From: Candidatus Hodarchaeota archaeon
GTDB taxonomy: Archaea; Asgardarchaeota; Heimdallarchaeia; Hodarchaeales; Hodarchaeaceae
DNA: 64,000 nucleotides
Assembly (NCBI GenBank): GCA_016840035.1
Contig: JAEOTC010000075.1
Coordinates: 1 to 64,000, forward strand
Direction: 5' to 3'
Made by a program: the position numbers and the translations under genes. This document shows positions 24,990-33,672 of this stretch, piece by piece. Under the pieces are notes generated by a model that made no database searches, was not told where the DNA came from, and saw nothing but the letters and a program-made list of their open reading frames with translations. Within the stretch, counting starts at the first letter, position 1. Each line of letters begins with the position of its first letter.

Positions 24990-26244
24990 TGTTATCAATG
25001 ATTTTCTTCAAGTATTGCACAACTAACCAAATTTCATGATATGTATTATACAATGCAATTGGTGCTAGTCTAACAACACTCGGCGGTCTAAAATCACTAA
25101 TAACATTATATTTAATATTGAGGCAGTCAACTATCCGTTGTGCCTCAGTATCATGTTCAATAGCTATATGTCCCGACCTTTTCTCAGGATTTCGTGGTGT
25201 ACCAATTTTAAAATTATATGGTTCAATACTGAGAACTTCATCAACAAGATAGATTAGATATGATGTTAATTTCACTGATTTTCGTCTAATATTATCTATT
25301 CCAGCTTCCAACGTCAGATTTAATGATCCCTCGATTGGTGCAGAGCAAAGGATATTTGAGCTGGAAATTTGCCAACCACCTGCTGATTTTGCATGACGAA
25401 AATCTAATGACATATCAAATTGCTTATCTTTTTCGTAACCAAACCAGCCAGCTAATCCTGGTTCTTTCTCAAAATGTTTCTTATTGAGGTAAAGAAATCC
25501 AGTTCCACCAGGTCCTGAATTGAGATATTTATAACTACACCAGAAAGCAAAATCTACTCCCCACTCATCGAACCTATGGGGTACAACACCGACAGAATGA
25601 CTACAATCCCATCCAATGGGAATTCTTCTTTCATTTGCTGCTTTAGTAATCAGCTCCATGTCGAATAATTGCCCACTTCTGTATAAAGCCGAAGGTAAAA
25701 GGATTAAGGCCACATCATCTTTCATTCGTTCGATTACTCGCTCTTCATCAATTGTACGACCATCCTCACTTGGTATTAGTACAAGGTGATCTTTTGGATT
25801 TAACCCTCGTAATTTTATTTGACTTTCTAGCGCATAAATATCTGTGGGAAAATCCAACTCATCTGCAATGATTTTAGTGCGCTTATCATCCTTAGGATTA
25901 TAGAAAGTACTTACAAGCGAATGTAGGTTAACCGTAGTTGTACCTGTGGCAATTACTTCAGTTGGTTCCGCACCCACTAGGGGAGCAGCTAATGCTCCTA
26001 GATCTTCACCAAAATAAAACCACGATTTATCGGATTTAAACCATCCCAGTATCCCTAGTTCTTTCCATTCATCAATCACTCTCAGAAGAGAATGTTCAGC
26101 TTCTTTAGAAAGTAATCCTAATGAGTTACCATCAAGATAGATTGTATCTTGAGGAATATAAAATCTCTTACGAAATTTTGCAAGGGAATCCTTGGAATCT
26201 AGGTCTAAAGCACACTGTTCACTGGTATTAAATGTAGTAATCAC
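24970..26244 (-). CDS. kynU: Kynureninase
   Basis: 424 aa, full length. GTG start at 26244 with GGAGGAG five bases upstream. Family signatures are IYLDGNSLGLLSKEA, IGWDCSHSVGVVPH and the PLP-lysine region FWCSYKYLNSGPGGTGFLYL. The PLP enzyme splits L-kynurenine or 3-hydroxykynurenine into (3-hydroxy)anthranilate and alanine, a step of aerobic tryptophan breakdown and NAD synthesis. No other kynurenine-pathway gene is in this window, so the rest must lie elsewhere or the enzyme serves anthranilate recycling. It is rare outside bacteria and eukaryotes, and presence in Heimdall-type Asgard genomes is consistent with what has been reported for them. Confidence 0.92.
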   Translation of the reverse strand: MITTFNTSEQCALDLDSKDSLAKFRKRFYIPQDTIYLDGNSLGLLSKEAEHSLLRVIDEWKELGILGWFKSDKSWFYFGEDLGALAAPLVGAEPTEVIATGTTTVNLHSLVSTFYNPKDDKRTKIIADELDFPTDIYALESQIKLRGLNPKDHLVLIPSEDGRTIDEERVIERMKDDVALILLPSALYRSGQLFDMELITKAANERRIPIGWDCSHSVGVVPHRFDEWGVDFAFWCSYKYLNSGPGGTGFLYLNKKHFEKEPGLAGWFGYEKDKQFDMSLDFRHAKSAGGWQISSSNILCSAPIEGSLNLTLEAGIDNIRRKSVKLTSYLIYLVDEVLSIEPYNFKIGTPRNPEKRSGHIAIEHDTEAQRIVDCLNIKYNVISDFRPPSVVRLAPIALYNTYHEIWLVVQYLKKIIDNNEYSEV

Positions 26245-26444
26245 TTATACTCCTCCTTTAAGATCAAATGTCTCCATGGATTTTTATGAAAGAGTTATTG
26301 TAACAGAAACTAATGTATTTACTGTATCTCATATGACGAGAAAGAATTTTTAGTTTACTCTCCTCCATCTTAGATACCGAATCAAAAACCCATTTGTATT
26401 TCGACTGGAGATTAATTTAACAAAAAGTATCAAAGTTGATAATT

Positions 26445-27173
26445 ATGTCAGTAGATGAAGATATTCTAAGACCGAAACCGAATAAAATTTGCCCTGATAA
26501 TACACCTTATCCTGCTAAATTTATTAATCTTGTAGACGGCTCCAAGATGGTCGTTCGTCAAATCACGCGAGAAGAAACAAAAAAAATTATTCCGCTCTTT
26601 TATGATATTGTAAAAATAAACAAAGACTTTTATGATCTTGTGGGGGCAAGAATACTAGGGGAATTACTTGCATACGTGCAATATCGTGTACAGGATGAAT
26701 ATGTACTCCTTGGTCAAGTACACGAAACTGGAGAAGTCCTCGGATTGGTTAATGGTTATTTAAGCTTTAATGATCCGAAAATTGGTCTCAGCTATCATAC
26801 AATGACTTTCAAGAGAGGCTTACGTGTTGGTGCACATCTTTTTGTGGCTAAAATGGAATACCATCTTGACTACCTTCAAAACGATGAAGTAAAAATCGTT
26901 GCAGAATCTCATCACGGATTTCGTCGATGGATGGAGGAATTACGTTTAGGTGAGGACTTCGGTTTTGAACATCCCCTGGGTGGAGTGCCTTCTTATGTTC
27001 TTTCCAGAAAGAACTGGGAATCCTATGTCAAACCAGAGCGATGTTTCGGTACAGAAAATCGTCCTGTCCCTGACGAATATATTAAAACTGTCTCTGCGAA
27101 TATCCTTTTACCAGATGATGTCACATTCCAAATTACTGGAACCACAAAAGAAGAATTTTTGAAGGGACTATAA
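26445..27173 (+). CDS. GNAT-like protein linked to thiolase/DUF35 genes
   Basis: 242 aa from the ATG at 26445. After about 20 residues the chain shows a GNAT-like order: MVVRQITREETKKIIPLFYD (first strand and helix), VLLGQVHETGEVLGLVNGYL (central strands), GLSYHTMTFKRGLRVGAHLF and then VKIVAESHHGFRRWMEELRL (strand and helix as near the acceptor site). The Q/R-x-x-G-x-G/A loop is not clear-cut. Its stop is immediately followed by the thiolase ATG, so the three genes form an operon. Acting on or binding an acyl-CoA would fit, but the function is unknown. Confidence 0.6.
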   Translation: MSVDEDILRPKPNKICPDNTPYPAKFINLVDGSKMVVRQITREETKKIIPLFYDIVKINKDFYDLVGARILGELLAYVQYRVQDEYVLLGQVHETGEVLGLVNGYLSFNDPKIGLSYHTMTFKRGLRVGAHLFVAKMEYHLDYLQNDEVKIVAESHHGFRRWMEELRLGEDFGFEHPLGGVPSYVLSRKNWESYVKPERCFGTENRPVPDEYIKTVSANILLPDDVTFQITGTTKEEFLKGL

Positions 27174-28361
27174 ATGCGTGAAGTAGCCATAATTGGCGTT
27201 GGAATGGGCAATCGCTGGGGAAAATACAGCGGTACTCTCATTGAAATGATGGCCGAAGCTTCTCTTTCAGCAATTGATGACGCAGGAACTGACGAAATTG
27301 ATGCGTTATTTGTTGCAAATATGGGAGCGGGGAGGATTAATAATCAAACTGCGTTGGGTTCGGCTTTAATCGACTATCTCAATTTATTCCCTGCTGTCGG
27401 AGCATCCATCGAGAATGGACCTGCTTCTGGGGCTACTGCCGCAAGAATTGGCTATATGGCAATTGCCTCTGGACTTCATGATGTGGTCATGATCACAGGT
27501 GGAGAAAAAATGCGTGTGGCTCCAGGACCAGTCGTTACCGATTTTGTTGCGACTATGGCACACCCAGAAGCAGAATATATTTACGGGATCACTTTTCCGA
27601 GTCTTGGTGCGCTTCTAGCTCGCCTATACTTTGAACAATATGGTGTTACATCAGAAGATCTCGCACGAGTAGCCATAAAAAATCATCAAAATGGATTGAA
27701 AAATCCTCATGCCCACATTCAGCAAAATATTACAATGGAAGGAATTTTGACCAGTCGGGAAGCGAGTCTAAATAATCCAATGATTGCTGACCCTTTACAC
27801 CTTTATGATATGTGTCCAGTCACAGATGGTGCTGCTTCGCTAATCATGTGCTCTATGGAAAAAGCCCAAGAATTTCAGAAAAAACCTCTTATTAAATTTG
27901 CTGGAACAGGACAGGGTATGGATACCATGGCTGTTCATGAGCGAGAAGACCCAACTTTCCTAAAAGCTGTAAAAATTGCCTCTGATCAAGCCTTCAGTAT
28001 GGCAGGGTTAACTCGAGCAGATATTGATTTTGCGGAAATTCATGACGCCTTTGAAATCCTGGAACTTGCTGAATTGGAATCAGCAGGGTTCTATGAACGT
28101 GGTAAATCTCACCTTGCCATACGAAATGGAGAAACTGAGATTTCTGGAAAGTTTCCTGTAAATACTTCTGGTGGACTTAAAGCTAGAGGCCATCCTGTTG
28201 GAGCAACTGGAGTGGCACAACTTTGTGAGCTGGTGTGGCAATTACGTGGTGAAGCGGGTGAGCGTCAGATTCCTAGTACACCCAAACATGGTTATGCTGT
28301 CAACTTTGGTGGATTTGGAAATAATGTGGTATCTACAATTCTTTCTCGTGTTATGGAGTGA
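27174..28361 (+). CDS. Thiolase-family protein lacking the nucleophilic Cys
   Basis: 395 aa, SCP2/archaeal thiolase type. Family hallmarks are DAGTDEIDALFVANM, HDAFEILELAELES (H290), GGLKARGHPVGATG (H340) and the C-terminal NFGGFGNNV. At the position of the acylated Cys (normally in a CASG or CSSG motif) the sequence reads ENGPASGATA, with CCT for Pro83. The two His-bearing loops are kept. It is therefore unlikely to do normal thiolytic chemistry through a Cys acyl-enzyme. It is cotranscribed with a GNAT-like protein and a DUF35 protein, the usual partner of archaeal thiolases. Possible roles are a scaffold or CoA-ester-binding subunit or an altered C-C bond enzyme. Confidence 0.85.
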   Translation: MREVAIIGVGMGNRWGKYSGTLIEMMAEASLSAIDDAGTDEIDALFVANMGAGRINNQTALGSALIDYLNLFPAVGASIENGPASGATAARIGYMAIASGLHDVVMITGGEKMRVAPGPVVTDFVATMAHPEAEYIYGITFPSLGALLARLYFEQYGVTSEDLARVAIKNHQNGLKNPHAHIQQNITMEGILTSREASLNNPMIADPLHLYDMCPVTDGAASLIMCSMEKAQEFQKKPLIKFAGTGQGMDTMAVHEREDPTFLKAVKIASDQAFSMAGLTRADIDFAEIHDAFEILELAELESAGFYERGKSHLAIRNGETEISGKFPVNTSGGLKARGHPVGATGVAQLCELVWQLRGEAGERQIPSTPKHGYAVNFGGFGNNVVSTILSRVME

Positions 28362-28366
28362 AAAAA

Positions 28367-28714
28367 ATGACAGAACGTACACCTACTGGATTTAAATGTC
28401 TCAATTGTGGAAAAATCCATTATCCACGGCATGGCCGCTGTTTAGAATGTAAGCAACGAGAATTTGAGGAAGTTAACCTTCCATCTGAGGGGACATTGAT
28501 CACCTTTACTCAGTTAAAAGCACCTCCTTCTGGAATAGATTCAAGATCTTTGTTTTTAGGTATTATTGATCTTGGAGAAGTTCGTTACACAGGGCAGATT
28601 GAAGTTGAGGATATTGGAAAATTACATACTGGGATGAAGTTGACTCCACATTGGAAACATGTGAGAACGATTGATAATCGTTCCGTAAGTGGATTTGTGT
28701 GGCTCCCTTCGTAA
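28367..28714 (+). CDS. DUF35 zinc-ribbon/OB-fold acyl-CoA-associated protein
   Basis: 115 aa from the ATG at 28367, eight bases after GGAG; a GTG at 28358 is in frame. A rubredoxin-like zinc ribbon comes first (CLNCGKIHYPRHGRCLEC), then an OB-fold with GTLITFTQLKAPP and LGIIDLGEVRYTGQIEVE. DUF35 proteins sit with thiolases and HMG-CoA synthase in archaea, where they bridge the enzymes and share CoA binding. Here the partner is the Cys-less thiolase homolog just upstream. Confidence 0.85.
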   Translation: MTERTPTGFKCLNCGKIHYPRHGRCLECKQREFEEVNLPSEGTLITFTQLKAPPSGIDSRSLFLGIIDLGEVRYTGQIEVEDIGKLHTGMKLTPHWKHVRTIDNRSVSGFVWLPS

Positions 28715-28939
28715 TATAATCCAATTCAATTTTTTATACATTCAACGTAAAATGGCCGTAATAGATAATGAAAGATGGGGTGAGGGGAGTTAATTAAAAT
28801 CTCAAATTAATCGACTTAGCTCTTACAGAAGTTAATAGGTCATATGAAGAAGTAAGCTAAGTAATCCTAAGCTTTATAATCTTAAGATCCTAGTGTTTCC
28901 AACATTATTGTATTTGATGGAAATCAAGTTGATGAAGAA

Positions 28940-29452
28940 ATGGTAAAATTCTGTCCTTCTTGTGGTCAAGAAACTGATCCAGACTCACTTTATTGTTTGA
29001 AATGTGGTAAAAAACTTCCCGAATCTGATTTCGCTCCAGCAGATAAAGGCAAGGCCGAACAAAGAGTGCCTCCCCAAGCACCTACCTATCAACCGTCAAG
29101 TTATCAACAAGAATTTCAACCCCGTCCCTACCATCCCTCAATGAAAGCACCCTTAGGTGAGCGTTGTGTCGCTTATTTAGTTGATTATTTTATCAATCAG
29201 TTCACTTGTGGAATCTATGGTTGTGTTAAGGATGGTATCCGTGATGGTCAATCCATAGGAAAAGGATTAATGAACTTGCGTGTTGTTGATTATAATACTG
29301 GTCAACCCGCAACCATTGGCCAATCTTTTCTCCGCAATTGTCTCTGTGGATTTGTGGACGGATGCGTATGTTATTGTCCAATGTTTGTCTCGGAAGATGG
29401 TAGACGAATCGGTGATCATGGAGCTGGCACTATCGTGATCTTGGATAAATAA
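28940..29452 (+). CDS. Zinc-ribbon plus short Cys-rich RDD-like protein
   Basis: 170 aa. The N-terminal zinc ribbon is FCPSCGQETDPDSLYCLKCG. A Pro/Gln/Ser-rich linker of about 45 residues follows. The C-terminal part resembles an RDD domain: ERCVAYLVDYFI, DGQSIGKGLMNLRVVD, PATIGQSFLRNC and EDGRRIGDHGAGTIVI. The membrane segments normally between these motifs are very short and full of Cys (CGIYGC and CLCGFVDGCVCYC). The shortened hydrophobic parts suggest a peripheral or partly buried protein rather than a standard three-helix RDD. It precedes the MoxR-type cluster on the same strand. Confidence 0.65.
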   Translation: MVKFCPSCGQETDPDSLYCLKCGKKLPESDFAPADKGKAEQRVPPQAPTYQPSSYQQEFQPRPYHPSMKAPLGERCVAYLVDYFINQFTCGIYGCVKDGIRDGQSIGKGLMNLRVVDYNTGQPATIGQSFLRNCLCGFVDGCVCYCPMFVSEDGRRIGDHGAGTIVILDK

Positions 29453-29589
29453 AGGAAGTTTCCTTCTCAAAGGAAAAACCCATGAGATTATTTTACTCCT
29501 TAAGAAAAAGTTTATCACGGAATAAACTGATTCGATCGGTTCACAACACCAAAAAGGATCCTTAAGACTTATAGGATAGGTTGTATTAA

Positions 29590-31152
29590 ATGCGATGTAG
29601 AGAGTGTGGAGCTGAGAATCCACCTGAAGCCCGTTTTTGTTACCAATGTGGGAAAGAGATATCAAGACTGCCTCAAGATGCAAGCAGTTTTCAGTCACAA
29701 TCTGCATTCTGTCAGAAATGCGGCGTTCAAAATCCTCCAAGTTCTAAATTTTGTATGGAATGTGGCACAACCTTAAAGCAAATTGAAGCTAAAAGCCCAA
29801 ATGTTTGTCCTACATGCAATTCTCCAATAGAATCTTCTTATTCTCTATGTCCTAATTGTGGGCATTCACTTGGGGGCATGAGCAAGACTTCTTGGAGTAC
29901 ACCAGATGTAGATGATAGAGAATTAGAGATTTGCCCTTCTTGCGGGAAACAAACAAGTGGTGAATATTGTCAAGACTGTGGGTTTCGTCTGAGGACGCGT
30001 CAGTCTCCCGTCGATTGGTGGTATTGTACTCGTGAATCAGCAATTATGCAGGAAATAGATCCCAAAAGTCAATTTTTAATTCCGAAAGAATCATTAGAAG
30101 AATCTATTGCATCATTTCAACAAGAAGAAAAATTTCCCAATTATCAGAGTGATTCAATTAGACAATTGAGTAATTTAGTATTTTCCCGCGATCACACCAG
30201 CAATTTTTGTTCAATAACGAAAGTAAAATGTCCAATTTGTGGTCAAACATCCTATGCGTCTATTAATGTAAGACCTAAGACCTCTCAGTTGATTGGTTCA
30301 GGGACAAAGAAATTAAACGGAAGTGCTCTAATAAAAAGCGGCATTTTTTACATGCGGAACTTCAAGGAATTTTACTTAATTATCGCAGTAGGAGTTATGA
30401 TCGATTTAATTGTGACAATATTAGGAGGAAATTTATCTACCGTTGATGCTCTTACGAATTTCTTCTCTGATTTTGATACGGCTGCATTAAATGAGAGTCT
30501 CTATACCATGAATATAGGTACATTAGCTATAGACTTCGTATTGTCATCCTTTTTGCTAAGTTGGACCCTTATTTCGCTAAAGCAAATTAAAAATCAAGGG
30601 TATTCCTCAATTGATCTGATTTCAGGTGCTGGAACTTCAGTTCGAACTATTGTGAGTGTATTGATATTAATGCTTGTTCCTTTTATGGTATCGATAATTT
30701 CTCTCATTGGTTTGGGTTCTATAAATCTCTCTTATACCGATTCGTTATATGGCTATTCAGAATATCCCTACTCCGGCACAGATTCAGTAATAGGTTCGTT
30801 ATTAGGAATATTGGCTTTTACTCTTGGAATTGCGCTTCTCGAGATTGTGGTGATGATATTAACAACATATTTTCTTCCTGCTTTCATTTTCAATCCTGAT
30901 CGGTCAATCAAAAATAGTATAGAGCGAGGATATGTGTTTGCGAGAAAATATTTCTGGTTAACTTTGGGAATAACTATACTATTCAATTTGATAGGCAATA
31001 TTGGCTCATTTTTTACTTTACCATCATACTTTTTAGGGACAGCACTAATTCCAGTTCTCATTACTTCGATCATTATACGAACGATAGCAGTGTATCGAAT
31101 TCTGTCTTTCGGTTGGGCATATGACGAATTTAAAGATGAAGTGCATAAATGA
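29590..31152 (+). CDS. Multi-zinc-ribbon polytopic membrane protein
   Basis: 520 aa. The first 140 residues carry four zinc ribbons: CRECGAENPPEARFCYQCG, CQKCGVQNPPSSKFCMECG, CPTCNSPIESSYSLCPNCG and CPSCGKQTSGEYCQDCG. A half-ribbon CPICG appears near residue 217. From about 255 on there are six hydrophobic segments, with IKNSIERGYVFARKYFWLTL in between, a layout seen in DUF4013/GPDPase-membrane-type proteins. The ribbons would face the cytoplasm. The stop overlaps the PrsW-like start as ATGA. Function unknown; tandem ribbons next to a membrane domain suggest a protein-binding receptor or scaffold. Confidence 0.7.
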   Translation: MRCRECGAENPPEARFCYQCGKEISRLPQDASSFQSQSAFCQKCGVQNPPSSKFCMECGTTLKQIEAKSPNVCPTCNSPIESSYSLCPNCGHSLGGMSKTSWSTPDVDDRELEICPSCGKQTSGEYCQDCGFRLRTRQSPVDWWYCTRESAIMQEIDPKSQFLIPKESLEESIASFQQEEKFPNYQSDSIRQLSNLVFSRDHTSNFCSITKVKCPICGQTSYASINVRPKTSQLIGSGTKKLNGSALIKSGIFYMRNFKEFYLIIAVGVMIDLIVTILGGNLSTVDALTNFFSDFDTAALNESLYTMNIGTLAIDFVLSSFLLSWTLISLKQIKNQGYSSIDLISGAGTSVRTIVSVLILMLVPFMVSIISLIGLGSINLSYTDSLYGYSEYPYSGTDSVIGSLLGILAFTLGIALLEIVVMILTTYFLPAFIFNPDRSIKNSIERGYVFARKYFWLTLGITILFNLIGNIGSFFTLPSYFLGTALIPVLITSIIIRTIAVYRILSFGWAYDEFKDEVHK

Positions 31153-32870
31153 GATCAAAATTTTTTCGAAAATCCCTTCTTCGAGGTTTGTCAATAACTT
31201 GTTTCCTTCTACTAATTATTTTACTCCTTTTATCCAGAAATTCAGGACAATCTAGTCTTCTATTTTGGCAAATTACCCAATTTTGTGGCCCTCTCTTATT
31301 TTTGGGTATATGGTTCCCTTTTGCCTTATCATTTCTACTAGATTCATCAGTAGAGATGAGATCGCTTTCTCGATCCGCAACGGTGATGATTTTTGGAAGT
31401 ATCATTATAGTATTAGGAGCCTTGATGCTGAATACCCGAATGTTATTCATTATTATGGGATCGATCTCAAATTTGTTTGAGATCAGAGTCGATGATCTTG
31501 TAGGTCAATTTTTTCTTTGGGAAATGACTACTGGCCTATTATTACCCCTAAATGAAGAAATAATTAAGATTTTACCAATTTTAGTACTTTCTCATGCAGC
31601 TGTAGTATCATTTGACCCTGAGGATGAAAAAATCGTGGTGAGGACACCTCAAATAAAACAAATCCTAATCTCACGAAGACAATATGTTCTATACGCTATT
31701 ATTAGTGGAACTGTTTTTACTTTCTTTGAATTATTTTTATATCAATGGGAGTCGATTCAACCTAGTCTAGATCCTTTTTCAGATGTCTACTTCCAAATTA
31801 CCTTACGAACACTTGCACCTTTACATATCCTCTCAACAATTTTCTTTGCACTCGGAATATATACTTTGAATGGTCGACTCACGGGAACAATTTCAAAAAG
31901 AATGGCAATACTTTCGTCAATTAAGTATTTTCTTCTTGGCTGGGGTCTTCATTCATTCTGGAATTCATTGAACGTATATTTTGCAGTATTCCTTCCAGAG
32001 ATGCAGGATTTATTGTATCTATTACTTTTCGGAATCGGAATCATCATCAATATTTCATTAATTCTGATAATCTGGCGGATTTTTCGAATAACCCCACGAT
32101 TCTGTGTTAAGTGCGGATTTGAAGGGATAAACCACTTTCATCCAGAAAAAGTTATTACATCTGAGAACGTAGCCCCCTCTCGCGGATTCAGTTTTCTTCC
32201 TCCTAGAATCAGCAGATTCAGGCTCGCTTCTAGATATATCTGTCCCAATTGCTTTAATAAAATCCGTACAGAGGGAACATGTGCGCATTGTGGTTCACGA
32301 ATTTATCAAACCTGTCCAAACTGTAACACTTTCCTATCAGAAACAACAACAATCTGCCCTAATTGTCGTAAACGGATAATCTCCCTCGATGAGATGAGTT
32401 TTCGTTCACTCTCGATGGTTGAAACATGGATAATCGGAGTAAGTGTGCTAACTTCCTTAGTTTTTACTCTCACTCCTCTTTCTATACTCTTTTGGTTACG
32501 TCAAGAAGCTATCTTGATTCCGTTGCCAATATATCTTTTTTACTTCATAATGGGGTTAATTATTGTCATAAGCACACTTATCACATTGTTTTTTAATCGG
32601 ACTATGGGAATATTAGTATTGTACTGCCATATCCTTAATCTGTTTTTACTGGGAATAATCAGTCTTTTCGGCTCATCATTTATTGGAATATTACTTTCGA
32701 TACGTCTAACTGATCCTATTGGAGGAATCCTAATTCTTGGAATAAGTATTATTCTGTATTCCTTATTTAAACGGATTTTCAACCTTTTTTATCATAGCTA
32801 TCACCCAATTTTTCCTGAATTTTTGGATTCTGTAAGCGAAACAGTGAAAGGAGGTAGGGGTTATGAGTAA
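31149..32870 (+). CDS. PrsW-family intramembrane protease fused to zinc ribbons
   Basis: 573 aa, start overlapping the previous stop as ATGA. The four PrsW motifs are present inside membrane segments: EExxK at E136-E137-K140 (NEEIIK), FxxxE ending at E194 (FTFFE), H226 (RTLAPLHIL), and HxxWN at H268-N272 (HSFWN). Known PrsW proteins cut membrane-anchored substrates such as anti-sigma factors. Residues about 320-415 form a cytoplasmic insert with three or four zinc-ribbon-like Cys pairs (CVKCG, CPNC, CAHCGSRIYQTCPNC, CPNCRK). Four to five further membrane segments follow. The fusion and the operon suggest regulated proteolysis linked to the neighbouring MoxR system. Confidence 0.75.
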   Translation: MRSKFFRKSLLRGLSITCFLLLIILLLLSRNSGQSSLLFWQITQFCGPLLFLGIWFPFALSFLLDSSVEMRSLSRSATVMIFGSIIIVLGALMLNTRMLFIIMGSISNLFEIRVDDLVGQFFLWEMTTGLLLPLNEEIIKILPILVLSHAAVVSFDPEDEKIVVRTPQIKQILISRRQYVLYAIISGTVFTFFELFLYQWESIQPSLDPFSDVYFQITLRTLAPLHILSTIFFALGIYTLNGRLTGTISKRMAILSSIKYFLLGWGLHSFWNSLNVYFAVFLPEMQDLLYLLLFGIGIIINISLILIIWRIFRITPRFCVKCGFEGINHFHPEKVITSENVAPSRGFSFLPPRISRFRLASRYICPNCFNKIRTEGTCAHCGSRIYQTCPNCNTFLSETTTICPNCRKRIISLDEMSFRSLSMVETWIIGVSVLTSLVFTLTPLSILFWLRQEAILIPLPIYLFYFIMGLIIVISTLITLFFNRTMGILVLYCHILNLFLLGIISLFGSSFIGILLSIRLTDPIGGILILGISIILYSLFKRIFNLFYHSYHPIFPEFLDSVSETVKGGRGYE

Positions 32871-33672
32871 TTTACTATTTAGAAAAAAATCTAAGCCTAG
32901 AAGCGCTAATCCTCATGCGGGATTAAAAGCGGGTTTTCTTCTCCTATCTATTGGATTTTTCCTTCAGTTTTTGTTCCTCAACTTATTATCACTCATCTTA
33001 GGGATAGGAACCGAGTTTGCAGAAATGACAATCCTAATTAGCGGATTACCCGAACTTGATATTGTACTTCCGTTTTTAGTCCTTATTCTACTTCCCATGA
33101 CTGCTATTACTACAAATTTATGGGTTACATTACTTTCAGTCATTCCTTGGATAATTGCAGGATGTATTACTGGATACTTTTGTGGGCCCGATCTTGAAAA
33201 AGCAATATTCCTAAGTTTTCCTTCATTTTTTGGATCGATAGCAGTTTTGATTATTCTAGCGCTTTTTACTTTATTTGGCGTTCTTCTTCCAGTTTTCCCT
33301 TCCCTTCAGATAGTTTTCTTGTTTGCAACAATACTCACACTAGCCATGTACGGAATGGTACTGATAGGAGGAATCAGTCTATATTTCTTTCTACCATCCT
33401 ATATTGGTTATTATATTGGAAAAAAATATACTCCTCAATTATATCCTCAAATATTTTATGCTCAACCAAATAGAATTGATCCTAGGAGCGTATATTGTAG
33501 ATTCTTAACTCGTGATAATAGGTGTGGAGTTGGTCGAAGTTCTTTTATTCCAGGTACGTGTGATAATCGATTTAACCAAGTAACGTGTCCTATATATGTA
33601 CGGGTAACCAAAGCAACACGAAAGAAAATTCAACCAGGAGGTCTTTTTTCTGAAATTAAGAAGTCTCTTTAA
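32863..33672 (+). CDS. Membrane protein with C-terminal four-Cys motif
   Basis: 269 aa. AAAGGAGGT seven bases upstream and an 8-base overlap with the previous gene support the ATG at 32863. About six hydrophobic segments fill residues 22-195. The C-terminal 70 residues are soluble and carry C-x7-C-x10-C-x8-C within YCRFLTRDNRCGVGRSS and TCDNRFNQVTCPIYVRV, then a basic tail. The Cys spacing could bind zinc or an iron-sulfur cluster. No family is recognised. It lies between the PrsW-like and DUF4129 genes. Confidence 0.6.
   Translation: MSNLLFRKKSKPRSANPHAGLKAGFLLLSIGFFLQFLFLNLLSLILGIGTEFAEMTILISGLPELDIVLPFLVLILLPMTAITTNLWVTLLSVIPWIIAGCITGYFCGPDLEKAIFLSFPSFFGSIAVLIILALFTLFGVLLPVFPSLQIVFLFATILTLAMYGMVLIGGISLYFFLPSYIGYYIGKKYTPQLYPQIFYAQPNRIDPRSVYCRFLTRDNRCGVGRSSFIPGTCDNRFNQVTCPIYVRVTKATRKKIQPGGLFSEIKKSL

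Noticed and set aside
27411-27431. Missing thiolase Cys as a sequencing error
   Set aside because: Going from a Cys codon to CCT needs at least two base changes, and the surrounding frame and motifs are intact, so an error is not the simplest explanation.
28858-28939. Short frame starting at the ATG at 28917
   Set aside because: Ends after nine codons; the zinc-ribbon/RDD gene starts in another frame at 28940.
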